The notes under the pieces are model-generated. The model was not told where the DNA came from and made no database searches. It was given only the letters and a program-made list of their open reading frames with translations. This document shows, piece by piece, positions 45,357-53,818 of a DNA stretch of 64,000 bases. Position 1 is the first letter of the stretch. Each line of letters opens with the position of its first letter. Where the stretch lies: assembly GCF_016009175.1 (NCBI RefSeq), contig NZ_JADUCM010000026.1, positions 17,007 to 81,006 of the forward strand. The letters run 5' to 3'. The translations under genes were made by a program, and so were the position numbers. Origin of the DNA: Pseudomonas alkylphenolica (GTDB taxonomy: Bacteria; Pseudomonadota; Gammaproteobacteria; Pseudomonadales; Pseudomonadaceae).

Positions 45357-46655
45357 ATGGCCCCCACTATTGCCTCTGTGCAAACTTCAAGCGTATTTCC
45401 GTCGTCCACGTCGGTTGTGATCATTGGCGGTGGAATCATTGGTTTGACCGCGGCGTTGGCCTTGGCTGAGCGCAACATTCCAGTGGTGGTGCTGGAAAAA
45501 GGCCGACTGGCGGGAGAGCAGTCTTCGCGCAACCTGGGCTGGGTACGTAAAACCAGCCGCCACGCCGAAGATATTCCCCTGGCGCAGGCTTCCGATCGCC
45601 TGTGGGCGCAAATGCCGGAGCGGGTAGGGGCGGATGTTGGTTACCGTCAAGCCGGCATCATGTTTGTCGGTCGCACTGAAAAACAGATGGCCATGCATGA
45701 GGGCTGGCTGAAATCGGTCGAAGCGCTTTCGCTGGATTCGCACTTGCTCAGCAAGCGTGAAATCGACAGCCTGGTGCCCGGTGGCAAAGGCAACTGGGCC
45801 GGCGGTATCTACACGCCTTCCGATGGCCGTGCCGAACCGACCCTGGCTTCCAGTGCCATTGCCAAGGCAGCGATTGCCAAGGGCGCTCTGATATTTGAAC
45901 ACTGCGCCGTGCGCACACTGGTTACCACCGCGGGCAAGGTCAGCGGTGTCGTCACCGAAAAAGGCGAGATCCGTTGCGACCAGGTGTTGCTGGCCGGCGG
46001 TGCGTGGTCGCGGCGTTTTCTCGGCAACCAGGGCATTGCCCTGCCAACGCTGCCGCTGGTGTGCTCGGTATTGCGCACCAAGCCGATGCAGGGGCCAACC
46101 GACATTGCCGTTGGCGCGCCGGACTTCTCGTTTCGCAAGCACAAGGATGGCGGTTTCATCATCACCCAGCGGGGCAAGCTTGATGCTTTCCTGACCCTGG
46201 ACCATTTGCTGCTGGGCACCCAGTACCTGCCGGCGTTTCGCGCGCAACGCGATTTTCTCCAGGTATCGCTCGGCAAACCCTTCTTCAAGGACCTGGCCCT
46301 GGCACGCCGCTGGAAGGCGGCGAACGTGTCGCCGTTCGAGCGGGTGAGGGTGCAGGACCCGCAGGCCAACGCCTTGCTCAACAACGAGGCGATGACCAAC
46401 CTCAAGGCCGCCTGGCCGGTGTTCGAGCAGGCACAGATCGAACAGGCCTGGGCGGGCACCATCGACGTAACCCCCGATTCGATTCCGGTGATCGGACCGG
46501 TCGCCCAGCTGCCGGGGCTTACCCTGGCTACCGGTTTCTCCGGTCATGGCTTCGGTACGTCGCCTGCGGCCGGGCAACTGGCGGCCGACCTGGTATCGGG
46601 GCACTCGCCGATCATCGATCCGGCACCTTACCGGTTTGAACGCTTTGCCGGTTGA
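45357..46655 (+). CDS. FAD-dependent amine/amino-acid oxidoreductase (DAO family)
   Basis: A 432-residue DAO-fold flavoprotein. Dinucleotide site SVVIIGGGIIGLTAALALAE near residue 20, then SSRNLGWVRKTSRHAED, the RCDQVLLAGGAWSRRF second flavin motif and the C-terminal TLATGFSGHGFGTSPAAGQL. It probably oxidises the C-N bond of an amino acid or amine to an imine that RidA hydrolyses and the OCD-like enzyme may reduce or cyclise. It converges on a membrane-protein gene 5 bp away. Confidence 0.9.
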   Translation: MAPTIASVQTSSVFPSSTSVVIIGGGIIGLTAALALAERNIPVVVLEKGRLAGEQSSRNLGWVRKTSRHAEDIPLAQASDRLWAQMPERVGADVGYRQAGIMFVGRTEKQMAMHEGWLKSVEALSLDSHLLSKREIDSLVPGGKGNWAGGIYTPSDGRAEPTLASSAIAKAAIAKGALIFEHCAVRTLVTTAGKVSGVVTEKGEIRCDQVLLAGGAWSRRFLGNQGIALPTLPLVCSVLRTKPMQGPTDIAVGAPDFSFRKHKDGGFIITQRGKLDAFLTLDHLLLGTQYLPAFRAQRDFLQVSLGKPFFKDLALARRWKAANVSPFERVRVQDPQANALLNNEAMTNLKAAWPVFEQAQIEQAWAGTIDVTPDSIPVIGPVAQLPGLTLATGFSGHGFGTSPAAGQLAADLVSGHSPIIDPAPYRFERFAG

Positions 46656-46660
46656 TCCCG

Positions 46661-47482
46661 TCAGCGCGGAAACAACAGCGTGACGGCCATGCGAAAGCCC
46701 CAGCCTTGTGGCCCGTCCGCTGCTCTGTCCAGCCAGTAGCGCGGGCCCGCCTGCACGGTGAGCGGATGGCCGCTGATCTTGAGCAGTTGAGTCACCGTGA
46801 GGTTGACCGGAACCGACCACTCCTTTAACTGCCAGTCGTACGTGGCTTCAGTGTTGATGCCATAAGTGGTGAGGGCGGCAGTGGTATACGACAGAAAGGG
46901 TTGCAGGAAGGTCTGGTTGACTTTCTCCTTGTCGTCGGGGGGACTGCCGTTCAGGCCCCACAGGTGATTGGCCAGAATGCCGTGGGTCCAGCCATGTTCC
47001 TGCTGTAACGCCACCACCGTCGGGCCCACGGCCCATTGCTTGTTGCTGAGCAGATCATCACTGCCGGTCGGTATCAGCAAGGCCGGGCCAGCGCCGAGAA
47101 TCCAGCCGCTGTCTGTCGGCTTGCGTGGCGAAAAGAAGAAGCTCTGGGTGATATCACCGACACCGGATTTGTCCGCCGCGCCGTCAGGGGCAAGCCCGTG
47201 CTGATCGATCACGGGCAGGATGGTGCGTGAGATAAGGTTCCAGTCTTCATTCAGGGTAAATGGCAGCACCGGCTGGATATTGGTGACGCTGTGCATGCCT
47301 TCATGGCTGGGGCCCATTTTCTGGTCCCAGTTGTATTGCACCGGCAGGCTGTACATGGCCGCAACCGGGTTGAGTGCCTGCTTGGCCAGTTCTGCTGAGT
47401 CCTGGGCTGGCGCCATGCTGCTGTAGGCAACGGCTGTCGTTGCCATCCAGATGAAAGGGTACCGGCGTCGGTGCAGGTTCAA
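46661..47482 (-). CDS. Predicted outer-membrane protein (transporter-like beta-barrel)
   Basis: A 273-residue protein with a signal peptide (MNLHRRRYPFIWMATTAVAY, cleaved after SSMAPAQ). The mature part is rich in amphipathic strands: YNWDQKMG, LPFTLNEDWNLISRTILPVI, GVGDITQSFFFSP, WILGAGPALLIPTGSDD and a C-terminal VTLLFPR. Such proteins are annotated as transporter or 'neuromedin U' and resemble the porin-like barrels beside DUF1254 genes. TTG 47482 is chosen because AAGGAG lies seven bases upstream and it yields the cleanest signal peptide. It is downstream of the DUF1254 gene on the same strand by 149 bp. Confidence 0.72.
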   Translation of the reverse strand: MNLHRRRYPFIWMATTAVAYSSMAPAQDSAELAKQALNPVAAMYSLPVQYNWDQKMGPSHEGMHSVTNIQPVLPFTLNEDWNLISRTILPVIDQHGLAPDGAADKSGVGDITQSFFFSPRKPTDSGWILGAGPALLIPTGSDDLLSNKQWAVGPTVVALQQEHGWTHGILANHLWGLNGSPPDDKEKVNQTFLQPFLSYTTAALTTYGINTEATYDWQLKEWSVPVNLTVTQLLKISGHPLTVQAGPRYWLDRAADGPQGWGFRMAVTLLFPR

Positions 47483-47631
47483 AGGAGCGACTCCTTGGCG
47501 ACAATGAGGGCGGGCGCAACACACAAGCCAGACCAAGACTAGCCGACGTTTCCGGCACAGACGACATTGCGTCGCGTGTGCGCTGGCCCGCGCTCCTCAT
47601 TGCAGCACCTGCGAAGGGTTTGCGCTGCTGG

Positions 47632-48927
47632 TCAGGGCGAAACCACCTCGACGGCAGGGAAGCTGTATCCGCCGGCCTGTACGGCTTTGCTCGGGCCGTA
47701 CATGCGCAGGATGATGTAGGTGTCCTTCTCCGGGATCGGCAGGTAGTTGGGATTGCTGGCATCGCCCTTGGCGGCCAGTTCAACGGTGTAGGTGCCGTCC
47801 GCATCGGGCTTCAGGGTGCGGTCGCCGCGGCTGTGGCGATTGAGGCTGTTGTGCGCCATGAAGCGGTTGTCGGTGCCGTACACGGTGAAGGACCAGAATT
47901 CACTGACCTCCGGTGCCTTGAAGTGCATGCGATAGGTTTTGCCATTGGCGCCGTTGATGGCTTTGCCATCACTGCCTTTTACCGCTTGCAGGTACACGGT
48001 TTCGTCAGGCGGCAGCCCCCACTGGCCGAGGTAGGTGCCTTCGGCAAACAGGTCACGCGGGCCTTCGCCCAGTTGCGCGCGGGTGCCGAGCAATTTGCCG
48101 GCGTCTTTCATCGTCGGCGCCAGTTCCTTGATGTGCTGCATGCCCAGCGCCTCGCCTTTTTTGGCGGCGGCCAGCTGGTCGTTGCTGAAGTCTTGCTTGC
48201 ACGGCGCCAGGCCAATCGCCTTGTACTGATCCAGCCATTGTTTATCGGCCTTGGCCATGCTGCCGTCACACAGCACGAAGTTCACGCGCTGCAGCCAGGT
48301 GCTCTTTGCCGGGTCAAGGTAGGCGCGCTGCCTGGCCTTGGGGCCGGGCACGCCCAGGTACGCCGACAGCGTGCGCACGTTCCAGTCGTCCATGTAGTTC
48401 AGTGCGGTTTTCTCGTCGTCAGGCCCGGTGGCCATGATCCGCCCCATCAGCTTCACCAGGTTGGAGTCAACGCGGATCACCTCGTCGACGCTGCCCGGTA
48501 CCTCACCTTTCCAGTCCTGCGCGGCGAACATGAAATGCCCGCCTTTGTTGCCCCGGGTGCGCGAGCCGATCATCGAGGTGGTGTAGTGGCCCATGTCCAT
48601 GGTGTGCAGGATCCAGTAACGGCCCTTGTCCATGTCCGGCACGCTGACGATCACAGGTTCCGCGGCGACGTCGAGCCAGCCCATCAGGTGCAGGGTGTCG
48701 TTGTTGATGGTCGGGTGGTCGGTGTAGGTGTCGTCGGCCAGGTGGCGAATGTTCTGAAAGCGGTTGAGCGGGGTGTCGGTCTTCACCGCCGTTTCGTAAA
48801 AGAACTTGTAGGCCTCATCGATGGAGTAGCCGTAGGTGTAAGCGTCGGTGGCCAGGGTGTCGGGCAGTTGGGCAAACGCGGGCAGGGCCAGGGTGAGCAA
48901 AGACAAGGCAAACATGTTTTTCTTCAT
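47632..48927 (-). CDS. DUF1254/DUF1214 exported protein
   Basis: A 431-residue exported protein: signal peptide MKKNMFALSLLTLALPAFAQ, then DUF1254 (TYGYSIDEAYKFFYETAV, PDMDKGRYWILHTMDMGHY, RTRGNKGGHFMFAAQDWKG) and a C-terminal DUF1214 with FKAPEVSEFWSFTVYGTDNRFM, NSLNRHSRGDRTL and YIILRMYGPSK. The family is beta-rich with no agreed function. A second, longer member lies at 61849-63312. It is divergent from the small-protein/sulfatase genes across a 218-bp region that carries repeat half-sites. Confidence 0.88.
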   Translation of the reverse strand: MKKNMFALSLLTLALPAFAQLPDTLATDAYTYGYSIDEAYKFFYETAVKTDTPLNRFQNIRHLADDTYTDHPTINNDTLHLMGWLDVAAEPVIVSVPDMDKGRYWILHTMDMGHYTTSMIGSRTRGNKGGHFMFAAQDWKGEVPGSVDEVIRVDSNLVKLMGRIMATGPDDEKTALNYMDDWNVRTLSAYLGVPGPKARQRAYLDPAKSTWLQRVNFVLCDGSMAKADKQWLDQYKAIGLAPCKQDFSNDQLAAAKKGEALGMQHIKELAPTMKDAGKLLGTRAQLGEGPRDLFAEGTYLGQWGLPPDETVYLQAVKGSDGKAINGANGKTYRMHFKAPEVSEFWSFTVYGTDNRFMAHNSLNRHSRGDRTLKPDADGTYTVELAAKGDASNPNYLPIPEKDTYIILRMYGPSKAVQAGGYSFPAVEVVSP

Positions 48928-49029
48928 GACAATTCCTGATGGCAGGCAGCGTGCTTTTTTTTAGTTACCACCGGATTTCGCGTGAAGTAAAGGTCGCTAA
49001 GCCCAAGGGCACGGCATATTTTTGACTGA

Positions 49030-49064
49030 CGTGAAATGAGAAAAGCATGACGTAAAAAGCCAAT
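49030..49064. promoter_or_regulatory. Candidate AraC-type site, two half-sites 21 bp apart (weak copy)
   Basis: CGTGAAATGAGAAA (49030-49043) and CGTAAAAAGCCAAT (49051-49064), starts exactly 21 bp apart. They match the clear copies at 50977-51018 at 11 and 10 of 14 positions. Location is between DUF1254 and the small ORF/sulfatase. Confidence 0.45.
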
Positions 49065-49145
49065 AAATTCCCCCGCGCCTGGCCAAGACTGAAAGCCCCA
49101 ATAACAACACTGCAACCGGCGTTTTGCCGAATGTGGGAGGTTCAC

Positions 49146-49289
49146 ATGCGAGCACTGCTCATCATCGGTCTGGGCGCCGCCAAGCTGGTAGGCGCCGTCA
49201 GTATTGTCCCGGCATCCACAGCGTCTGCGGCGAGCGTGGGCGCAGTGCATAAACCTGCCAGCTACGGCGCGATCTTCAAGCAGTTCTGA
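49146..49289 (+). CDS. 47-residue exported or membrane small protein
   Basis: ATG 49146 is preceded by an excellent ribosome site, GGGAGG five bases upstream. The frame runs 47 codons to TGA 49287-49289. The product has a hydrophobic N-terminus (MRALLIIGLGAAKLVGAVSI), a small-residue stretch PASTASAASVGA like a signal-peptidase site, then a short tail VHKPASYGAIFKQF. It lies 40 bp before the sulfatase and is probably co-transcribed with it. I recognise no family. A very short secreted peptide, a membrane microprotein or a modifier of the sulfatase are all possible. Confidence 0.6.
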   Translation: MRALLIIGLGAAKLVGAVSIVPASTASAASVGAVHKPASYGAIFKQF

Positions 49290-49329
49290 CGGGCCTCGCG
49301 CTACCGCTGTCAATCAAGGAATAACAATA

Positions 49330-50889
49330 ATGAACGTTGCCACTCGACTCCTGCGCAGGTGCGCAGCCGCCGCATTGACACTTGGCATTGCCGGCATGCC
49401 GACGCTGCTGCTGGCTGCAGACAAACCCAATATCCTGGTGATCTTCGGCGACGATATCGGCATCACCAATATCAGTCATTACAGCCACGGCATCATGGGC
49501 TACCAGACCCCCAACATCGACCGCCTGGCGCAGGAAGGCACGATGTTCACCGACTACTACGGTGAGCAGAGCTGCACTGCCGGCCGTGCCGCGTTCATCA
49601 CCGGCCAGCATCCGGTGCGCACCGGCCTGACCAAGGTCGGCGTGCCCGGTGCCCCGGTAGGCATCCAGAAGCAGGACCCGACGCTGGCGGAACTGCTCAA
49701 GCCGTTGGGCTATGCCACGGGGCAGTTCGGCAAGAACCACCTGGGCGATCGCGACGAGTTTCTGCCGACCAATCATGGTTTTGACGAGTTCTTCGGCAAC
49801 CTCTATCACCTCAACGCCGAAGAAGGCCCGGAAGACCCCGACTGGACCCGTGATCCGGCCATCGACAAGCTGATTCGTCCGCGCGGGGTGATTCACAGCC
49901 TGGCCGACGGCAAGATCGAAGACCTCGGCGCGCTGAACAGCAAGCGCATGGAAACCATCGATGAGGAATTCCTCCAGGCCTCGATGAACTTCATCGACAA
50001 AGCGGCCAAGGCCGACAAGCCGTTCTTCGTCTGGTTCAACTCGAGCCGCATGCATTACTACACCCACCTCAGCGACAAGGTCGTGGGCAAATCCGGGCAG
50101 GGCTTCTATAACGACGGCATGGTCGAACATGACGGTCATGTCGGGCAGTTGCTCAAGCAACTCGATGACCTCGGGATCGCTGACAACACCATTGTGTTGT
50201 ACACCACCGACAACGGCGTGCACTTCAACCAATGGCCGGACGCCGGCATCACGCCGTTCCGGGGCGAGAAGAACACCAACTGGGAAGGCGGCTTCCGCGT
50301 GCCGGCCATTGTGCGCTGGCCTGGCCATTTCAAGGCGATGAAGGTGTCCAACGACATCATGTCCAGCCAGGACTGGGTACCTACCTTGATGGCGGCAGCT
50401 GGTGTACCTGATGTGAAAGAGCGGTTGCTCAATGGTTACCAGGCAGGTGACAAGTCGTTCAAGGTGCACCTGGACGGCTACAACTTCCTGCCGTATCTGA
50501 CGGGGCAGGCGCCGAGCGGGCCACGCAAGGACTTCTACTACTTCAGTGATGACGGCCAGTTGCTGGGCATGCGCGATGGCGACTGGAAGGTGGTGTTCGC
50601 CGAACAACGCGCGCAGCGTTTCGATGTCTGGCGCGACCCGTTTGTGCAGCTGCGCATTCCCAAGGTGTTCAACCTGCGCCGCGATCCTTACGAACGCGCC
50701 GACACCGACTCCAACAGCTACAACGTCTGGTGGGACAAGAAAGTGGCGGTGGTTGCACTGCCAGCGATGATCCGCGTGCAACAGTTCCTCGGCACCTTCA
50801 AGGCGTTCCCGCCGCGTCAGCGTCCGGCCAGTTTTACCGTGGACCAGATGCTCGAAAAATTCATGCGCTATCAGGAACAGGGTGGCTGA
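49330..50889 (+). CDS. Periplasmic arylsulfatase
   Basis: A 519-residue type I sulfatase with a signal peptide (to LLLAA near residue 30). The metal site PNILVIFGDDIGITN, the formylglycine motif C82-TAGR-AAFITGQ, and GKNHLGDRDEFLP all lie in the N-terminal half. YTTDNGVHFNQWPDAG and FRGEKNTNWEGGFRVP give the remaining metal/sulfate ligands. CTAGR satisfies the CxAxR form of the maturation motif, so an anaerobic or FGE-type modifying enzyme encoded elsewhere is needed. It hydrolyses sulfate esters in the periplasm. The exact ester is unknown; the 3-beta-HSD-like and aromatic genes nearby suggest a sterol or phenolic sulfate. It starts after AGGAATAACAATA. Confidence 0.92.
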   Translation: MNVATRLLRRCAAAALTLGIAGMPTLLLAADKPNILVIFGDDIGITNISHYSHGIMGYQTPNIDRLAQEGTMFTDYYGEQSCTAGRAAFITGQHPVRTGLTKVGVPGAPVGIQKQDPTLAELLKPLGYATGQFGKNHLGDRDEFLPTNHGFDEFFGNLYHLNAEEGPEDPDWTRDPAIDKLIRPRGVIHSLADGKIEDLGALNSKRMETIDEEFLQASMNFIDKAAKADKPFFVWFNSSRMHYYTHLSDKVVGKSGQGFYNDGMVEHDGHVGQLLKQLDDLGIADNTIVLYTTDNGVHFNQWPDAGITPFRGEKNTNWEGGFRVPAIVRWPGHFKAMKVSNDIMSSQDWVPTLMAAAGVPDVKERLLNGYQAGDKSFKVHLDGYNFLPYLTGQAPSGPRKDFYYFSDDGQLLGMRDGDWKVVFAEQRAQRFDVWRDPFVQLRIPKVFNLRRDPYERADTDSNSYNVWWDKKVAVVALPAMIRVQQFLGTFKAFPPRQRPASFTVDQMLEKFMRYQEQGG

Positions 50890-50916
50890 CTTCAGCGACT
50901 GACCGCTTGACCTGAC

Positions 50917-50957
50917 AACGGCCCGCCGGCATTGCCGCAGGGGGCCGTTTTCGTTTT
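50917..50957. terminator. Rho-independent terminator after the sulfatase
   Basis: AACGGCCC (50917-50924) pairs with GGGCCGTT (50942-50949), with a 17-base loop that can itself pair internally (GCCGGC ... GCCG). It is followed by TTCGTTTTTG. Confidence 0.75.
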
Positions 50958-50976
50958 TGTGGGTGTTATGCGCTGA

Positions 50977-51018
50977 CGGCAAATGACAAAACCATGGCGG
51001 CAAATGTCAATTTCTTGG
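50977..51018. promoter_or_regulatory. Strong 21-bp direct repeat before the cupin operon (AraC-type site)
   Basis: Two tandem 21-bp units starting at 50977 and 50998 share 17 of 21 bases. Cores are CGGCAAATGACAAA and CGGCAAATGTCAAT. Two half-sites on the same helix face is the normal operator of an AraC/XylS activator. It lies about 70-110 bp before the ATG at 51087. Confidence 0.7.
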
Positions 51019-51086
51019 GCGGGCCCGACCGCAGTATGGAGGCGTTGACACACAACCCCGAAACCGCCTGTAAGAGGACAATAATA

Positions 51087-51605
51087 ATGGCTATGCCCAC
51101 CCCGGTTTTCGACCATAAAGAACTGCTGACCCTCAACACCCACGAGATGCCGATCTACCGCGACGCCATGGCGCCGCATTTCCCCGGCGTCGACGTGCAG
51201 CCGCTGTACCTTGATCCCAACCTGGGCATCTGGACCCTGCGGGTGATCTTCCAGCCCGGCGTGCGCCTGCCTTGCCACTACCACACCGGCCCGGTGCATT
51301 TCTTCACGCTCTCCGGCAAATGGAACTACGTCGAATACCCGGACCAGCCACAGACCGCCGGTAGCTACCTGTACGAGCCAGGTGGCTCGATCCACACCTT
51401 CAGCGTCCCTGCAGACAACACCGAACCGACCGACACCGTCATGGTGGTTCACGGCGCCAACATCAACTTCGACCAGGACGGTAACTACGTCAACGTCATG
51501 GATGCCACCGACATTATCCAGATCATTGATCGCCTGGTGAAAGAGCGCGGCCTGGAACCGGCCCGCTACATTCGCCCGGGGCAAGCCGGCTACACCATTG
51601 GCTGA
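51087..51605 (+). CDS. Cupin protein of the 2,4'-dihydroxyacetophenone dioxygenase family
   Basis: A 172-residue cytosolic cupin. The metal motif HYHTGPVHFFTLSGKWNYVEYP supplies two His and a Glu, and GGSIHTF gives the third His. The size (about 175) and the FDHKELLTLNT start match the 2,4'-dihydroxyacetophenone dioxygenase family. Characterised members cleave the bond between carbonyl and hydroxymethyl carbons to give 4-hydroxybenzoate and formate. ATG 51087 has GAGGAC eight bases upstream. First gene of a cupin / 3-beta-HSD-like / dehydrogenase operon behind a 21-bp direct repeat. Confidence 0.8.
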   Translation: MAMPTPVFDHKELLTLNTHEMPIYRDAMAPHFPGVDVQPLYLDPNLGIWTLRVIFQPGVRLPCHYHTGPVHFFTLSGKWNYVEYPDQPQTAGSYLYEPGGSIHTFSVPADNTEPTDTVMVVHGANINFDQDGNYVNVMDATDIIQIIDRLVKERGLEPARYIRPGQAGYTIG

Positions 51606-51663
51606 CCTGCGTGGACGGGTGTAACCGCGCCCGTCCTTCATGACCGTGACTGGAGAGTGCTCG

Positions 51664-52686
51664 ATGAGCCATCCCGCTATGCCGACCGGTGCCCAGGGGC
51701 AAAGCCCCGACGTGCCGCGTTCGGTTTTCATTACCGGTGCCAGCGGTTTTATCGGCCAGGCCCTGGCGCGCCGCTACCGGGCGCTGGGTGCCGAGGTGCG
51801 GGGCATGGACCTGCGCGCCGACCCGGCCAACAACGTGGTTGCCGGCGACCTGACCCGGCCGCAGCAGTGGGCCGAACATGCCCGCGGCTGTGAACTGTTC
51901 ATCAACACGGCGGCCGTGGTGTCGCTGGCGGCGCCCTGGAAGCTGTACCGCGACGTGTCGGTGCGTGGCGTGCGCAACTGCCTGGACGTCGCCATCAGCA
52001 GTGGCGCGAAACGCTTTGTGCAGTTTTCCTCGATTGCCGCCCTGGGCTGGCAGTACCCGGAGCAGGCCACCGAGCGCTGCGACGTGGTGATCGGCGAGCA
52101 GTACCGTTACGGCGTCGCCAAAGGTGCCAGCGAGCACATGGTGCTGGCAGCGCACGCGGCCGGTGAGATCGACTGCACCATCGTCAGGCCCGGGGATGTT
52201 TACGGCCCCGGCTCGCGCGCCTGGCTCAGCGAACCGCTGAAGATGGCCAAGGCCGGCGCGCTGATCCTGCCCGATGGCGGTAAAGGGCGCTGGACACCGG
52301 TGTACATCGACGACCTGCTCGACGGTGTGATGCTGGCGGCCGGCCTGGCCCAGGCCAGCGGGCAGATCTTCCACATCAGTGCCGCGCAATCGGTGAGTTG
52401 CCAGCAGTTCTTCAGCAACCACTGGCGCTGGGCCGGGCGCTCCGGCTCGCCACGCAGCCTGCCGCTGTGGCTGGCGGTCACCCTCACGCATGGCCTCTGG
52501 TACCTGAACCGCAAATTGGGGCGGGCCAACGAAGTGACGCCGGACACCATGTACATGTTCTCCCGCACCGGGGGCATTTCCATCGAAAAAGCGCGGAACC
52601 TGCTGGGTTATGCGCCGAAGGTCAGCCTGGAGGAAGGACTACGCCGTTCCGAGGCCTGGCTGCGCGAAGTCGGCCAGTTGCACTGA
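51664..52686 (+). CDS. NAD(P)-dependent epimerase/dehydratase, 3-beta-hydroxysteroid-dehydrogenase-like
   Basis: A 340-residue extended SDR. Its Rossmann start is VFITGASGFIGQALARR near residue 25. The catalytic Tyr-x3-Lys is YGVAK, with upstream QFSSIAALG and RPGDVYGPG. The C-terminal WTPVYIDDLLDGVMLA and LWLAVTLTHGLWYLN with a hydrophobic segment resemble 3-beta-HSD/isomerases and sterol C4-decarboxylases. It likely oxidises a secondary alcohol of a hydrophobic substrate. Second gene after the cupin gene, with GGAGAG before ATG 51664. Confidence 0.85.
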   Translation: MSHPAMPTGAQGQSPDVPRSVFITGASGFIGQALARRYRALGAEVRGMDLRADPANNVVAGDLTRPQQWAEHARGCELFINTAAVVSLAAPWKLYRDVSVRGVRNCLDVAISSGAKRFVQFSSIAALGWQYPEQATERCDVVIGEQYRYGVAKGASEHMVLAAHAAGEIDCTIVRPGDVYGPGSRAWLSEPLKMAKAGALILPDGGKGRWTPVYIDDLLDGVMLAAGLAQASGQIFHISAAQSVSCQQFFSNHWRWAGRSGSPRSLPLWLAVTLTHGLWYLNRKLGRANEVTPDTMYMFSRTGGISIEKARNLLGYAPKVSLEEGLRRSEAWLREVGQLH

Positions 52687-52738
52687 TCGTTACACGCCGC
52701 CGCTTCAGGCGGCTTACCCCTGAATTCGGAGAAACTCC

Positions 52739-53818
52739 ATGAAAGCCGTTGTCATGCGTGACCAACAGTTGCAGGTTGATTCGATTGCAAGCCCGGTACC
52801 CGGGCAGGGCGAGGTGCTGGTCAAAACCCTGGCGTGCGGTATTTGCGGCTCGGACCTGCACATGTTCCACCATTGCGAGCATGTACTGGCCAACTTCAAA
52901 CGCGGCAACATTCCGATCGCGTTCGATGCCCGCCAGGACCTGGTGTTTGGTCATGAGTACTGCGCCGAGATTCTCGATCACGGGCCGGGTAGCGACAAGA
53001 AGCTCAAAGTGGGTACCCGCGTCTGTTCGTTGCCCTTTGTGATCACCCCGCAGCAGTTCCATCACATCGGTTTTTCCAACCGCTACCCCGGTGGCTACGG
53101 TGAACAGATGGTGCTCGCCGAGCAGATGTTGCTGCCGGTGCCGGGCGATCTGCCGGCAGAACTGGCGGCGTTGACCGAGCCGCTGACTGTGGCCGCCCAT
53201 GCGGTAAACCGGGCGCGCCTCGATGGCAGCGAAGTACCGGTGGTGATCGGTTGCGGGCCGATTGGCCTGGCGATGATCGCCATTCTGAAATCGCGCGGCA
53301 TCGGCCCGGTGGTAGCGGCAGATTTCAGCGCCGGGCGACGGGCGCTGGCCGAGAAAATGGGCGCGGATGTCGTGGTCAACCCGGCGGAGCAGTCACCTTA
53401 CACCTCCTGGCTGCAAGTTGCGGCACCCGAAGGCTACGACATCAACGGCCCGATGGCGCTGCTGGGGCTCGGCCCGCAACCGCGGCCGTGTGTGGTATTC
53501 GAGTGCGTGGGAGTGCCAGGGCTGATCCAGCAGGTACTGCAGAATGCGCCGCCGCGCTCGCGCCTGATCGTTGTCGGGGTGTGCATGGAAAGCGACCGGA
53601 TCGAGCCGCTGATCGGTATCGGCAAGGAAATGAACGTGCATTTCTCCTTCGGCTACACCGGCGAGGAGTTCGCTCAGACCTTGTACGCACTGGCCGACGG
53701 CACTCTGGACGGGGCACCGATGATCACCGAGCGGGTGACGCTGGACGGGGTAAGCGCTGCCTTTGAAGCACTGGCCCAGCCCGACCTGCACGCGAAGATC
53801 ATGCTCACCTACACGTAA
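52739..53818 (+). CDS. Zinc-type alcohol dehydrogenase (MDR superfamily)
   Basis: A 359-residue medium-chain dehydrogenase. CGICGSDLHMFHHCEH and FGHEYCAEI carry the catalytic zinc site, and VVIGCGPIGLAMIAIL with AADFSAGRR is the NAD-binding fold. The usual four-cysteine structural zinc lobe is missing: the segment VCSLPFVITPQQFHHIGFSN has only one Cys. It probably oxidises an alcohol in the same pathway as the 3-beta-HSD-like enzyme. The stop overlaps the convergent AraC gene by 10 bp. Confidence 0.88.
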   Translation: MKAVVMRDQQLQVDSIASPVPGQGEVLVKTLACGICGSDLHMFHHCEHVLANFKRGNIPIAFDARQDLVFGHEYCAEILDHGPGSDKKLKVGTRVCSLPFVITPQQFHHIGFSNRYPGGYGEQMVLAEQMLLPVPGDLPAELAALTEPLTVAAHAVNRARLDGSEVPVVIGCGPIGLAMIAILKSRGIGPVVAADFSAGRRALAEKMGADVVVNPAEQSPYTSWLQVAAPEGYDINGPMALLGLGPQPRPCVVFECVGVPGLIQQVLQNAPPRSRLIVVGVCMESDRIEPLIGIGKEMNVHFSFGYTGEEFAQTLYALADGTLDGAPMITERVTLDGVSAAFEALAQPDLHAKIMLTYT

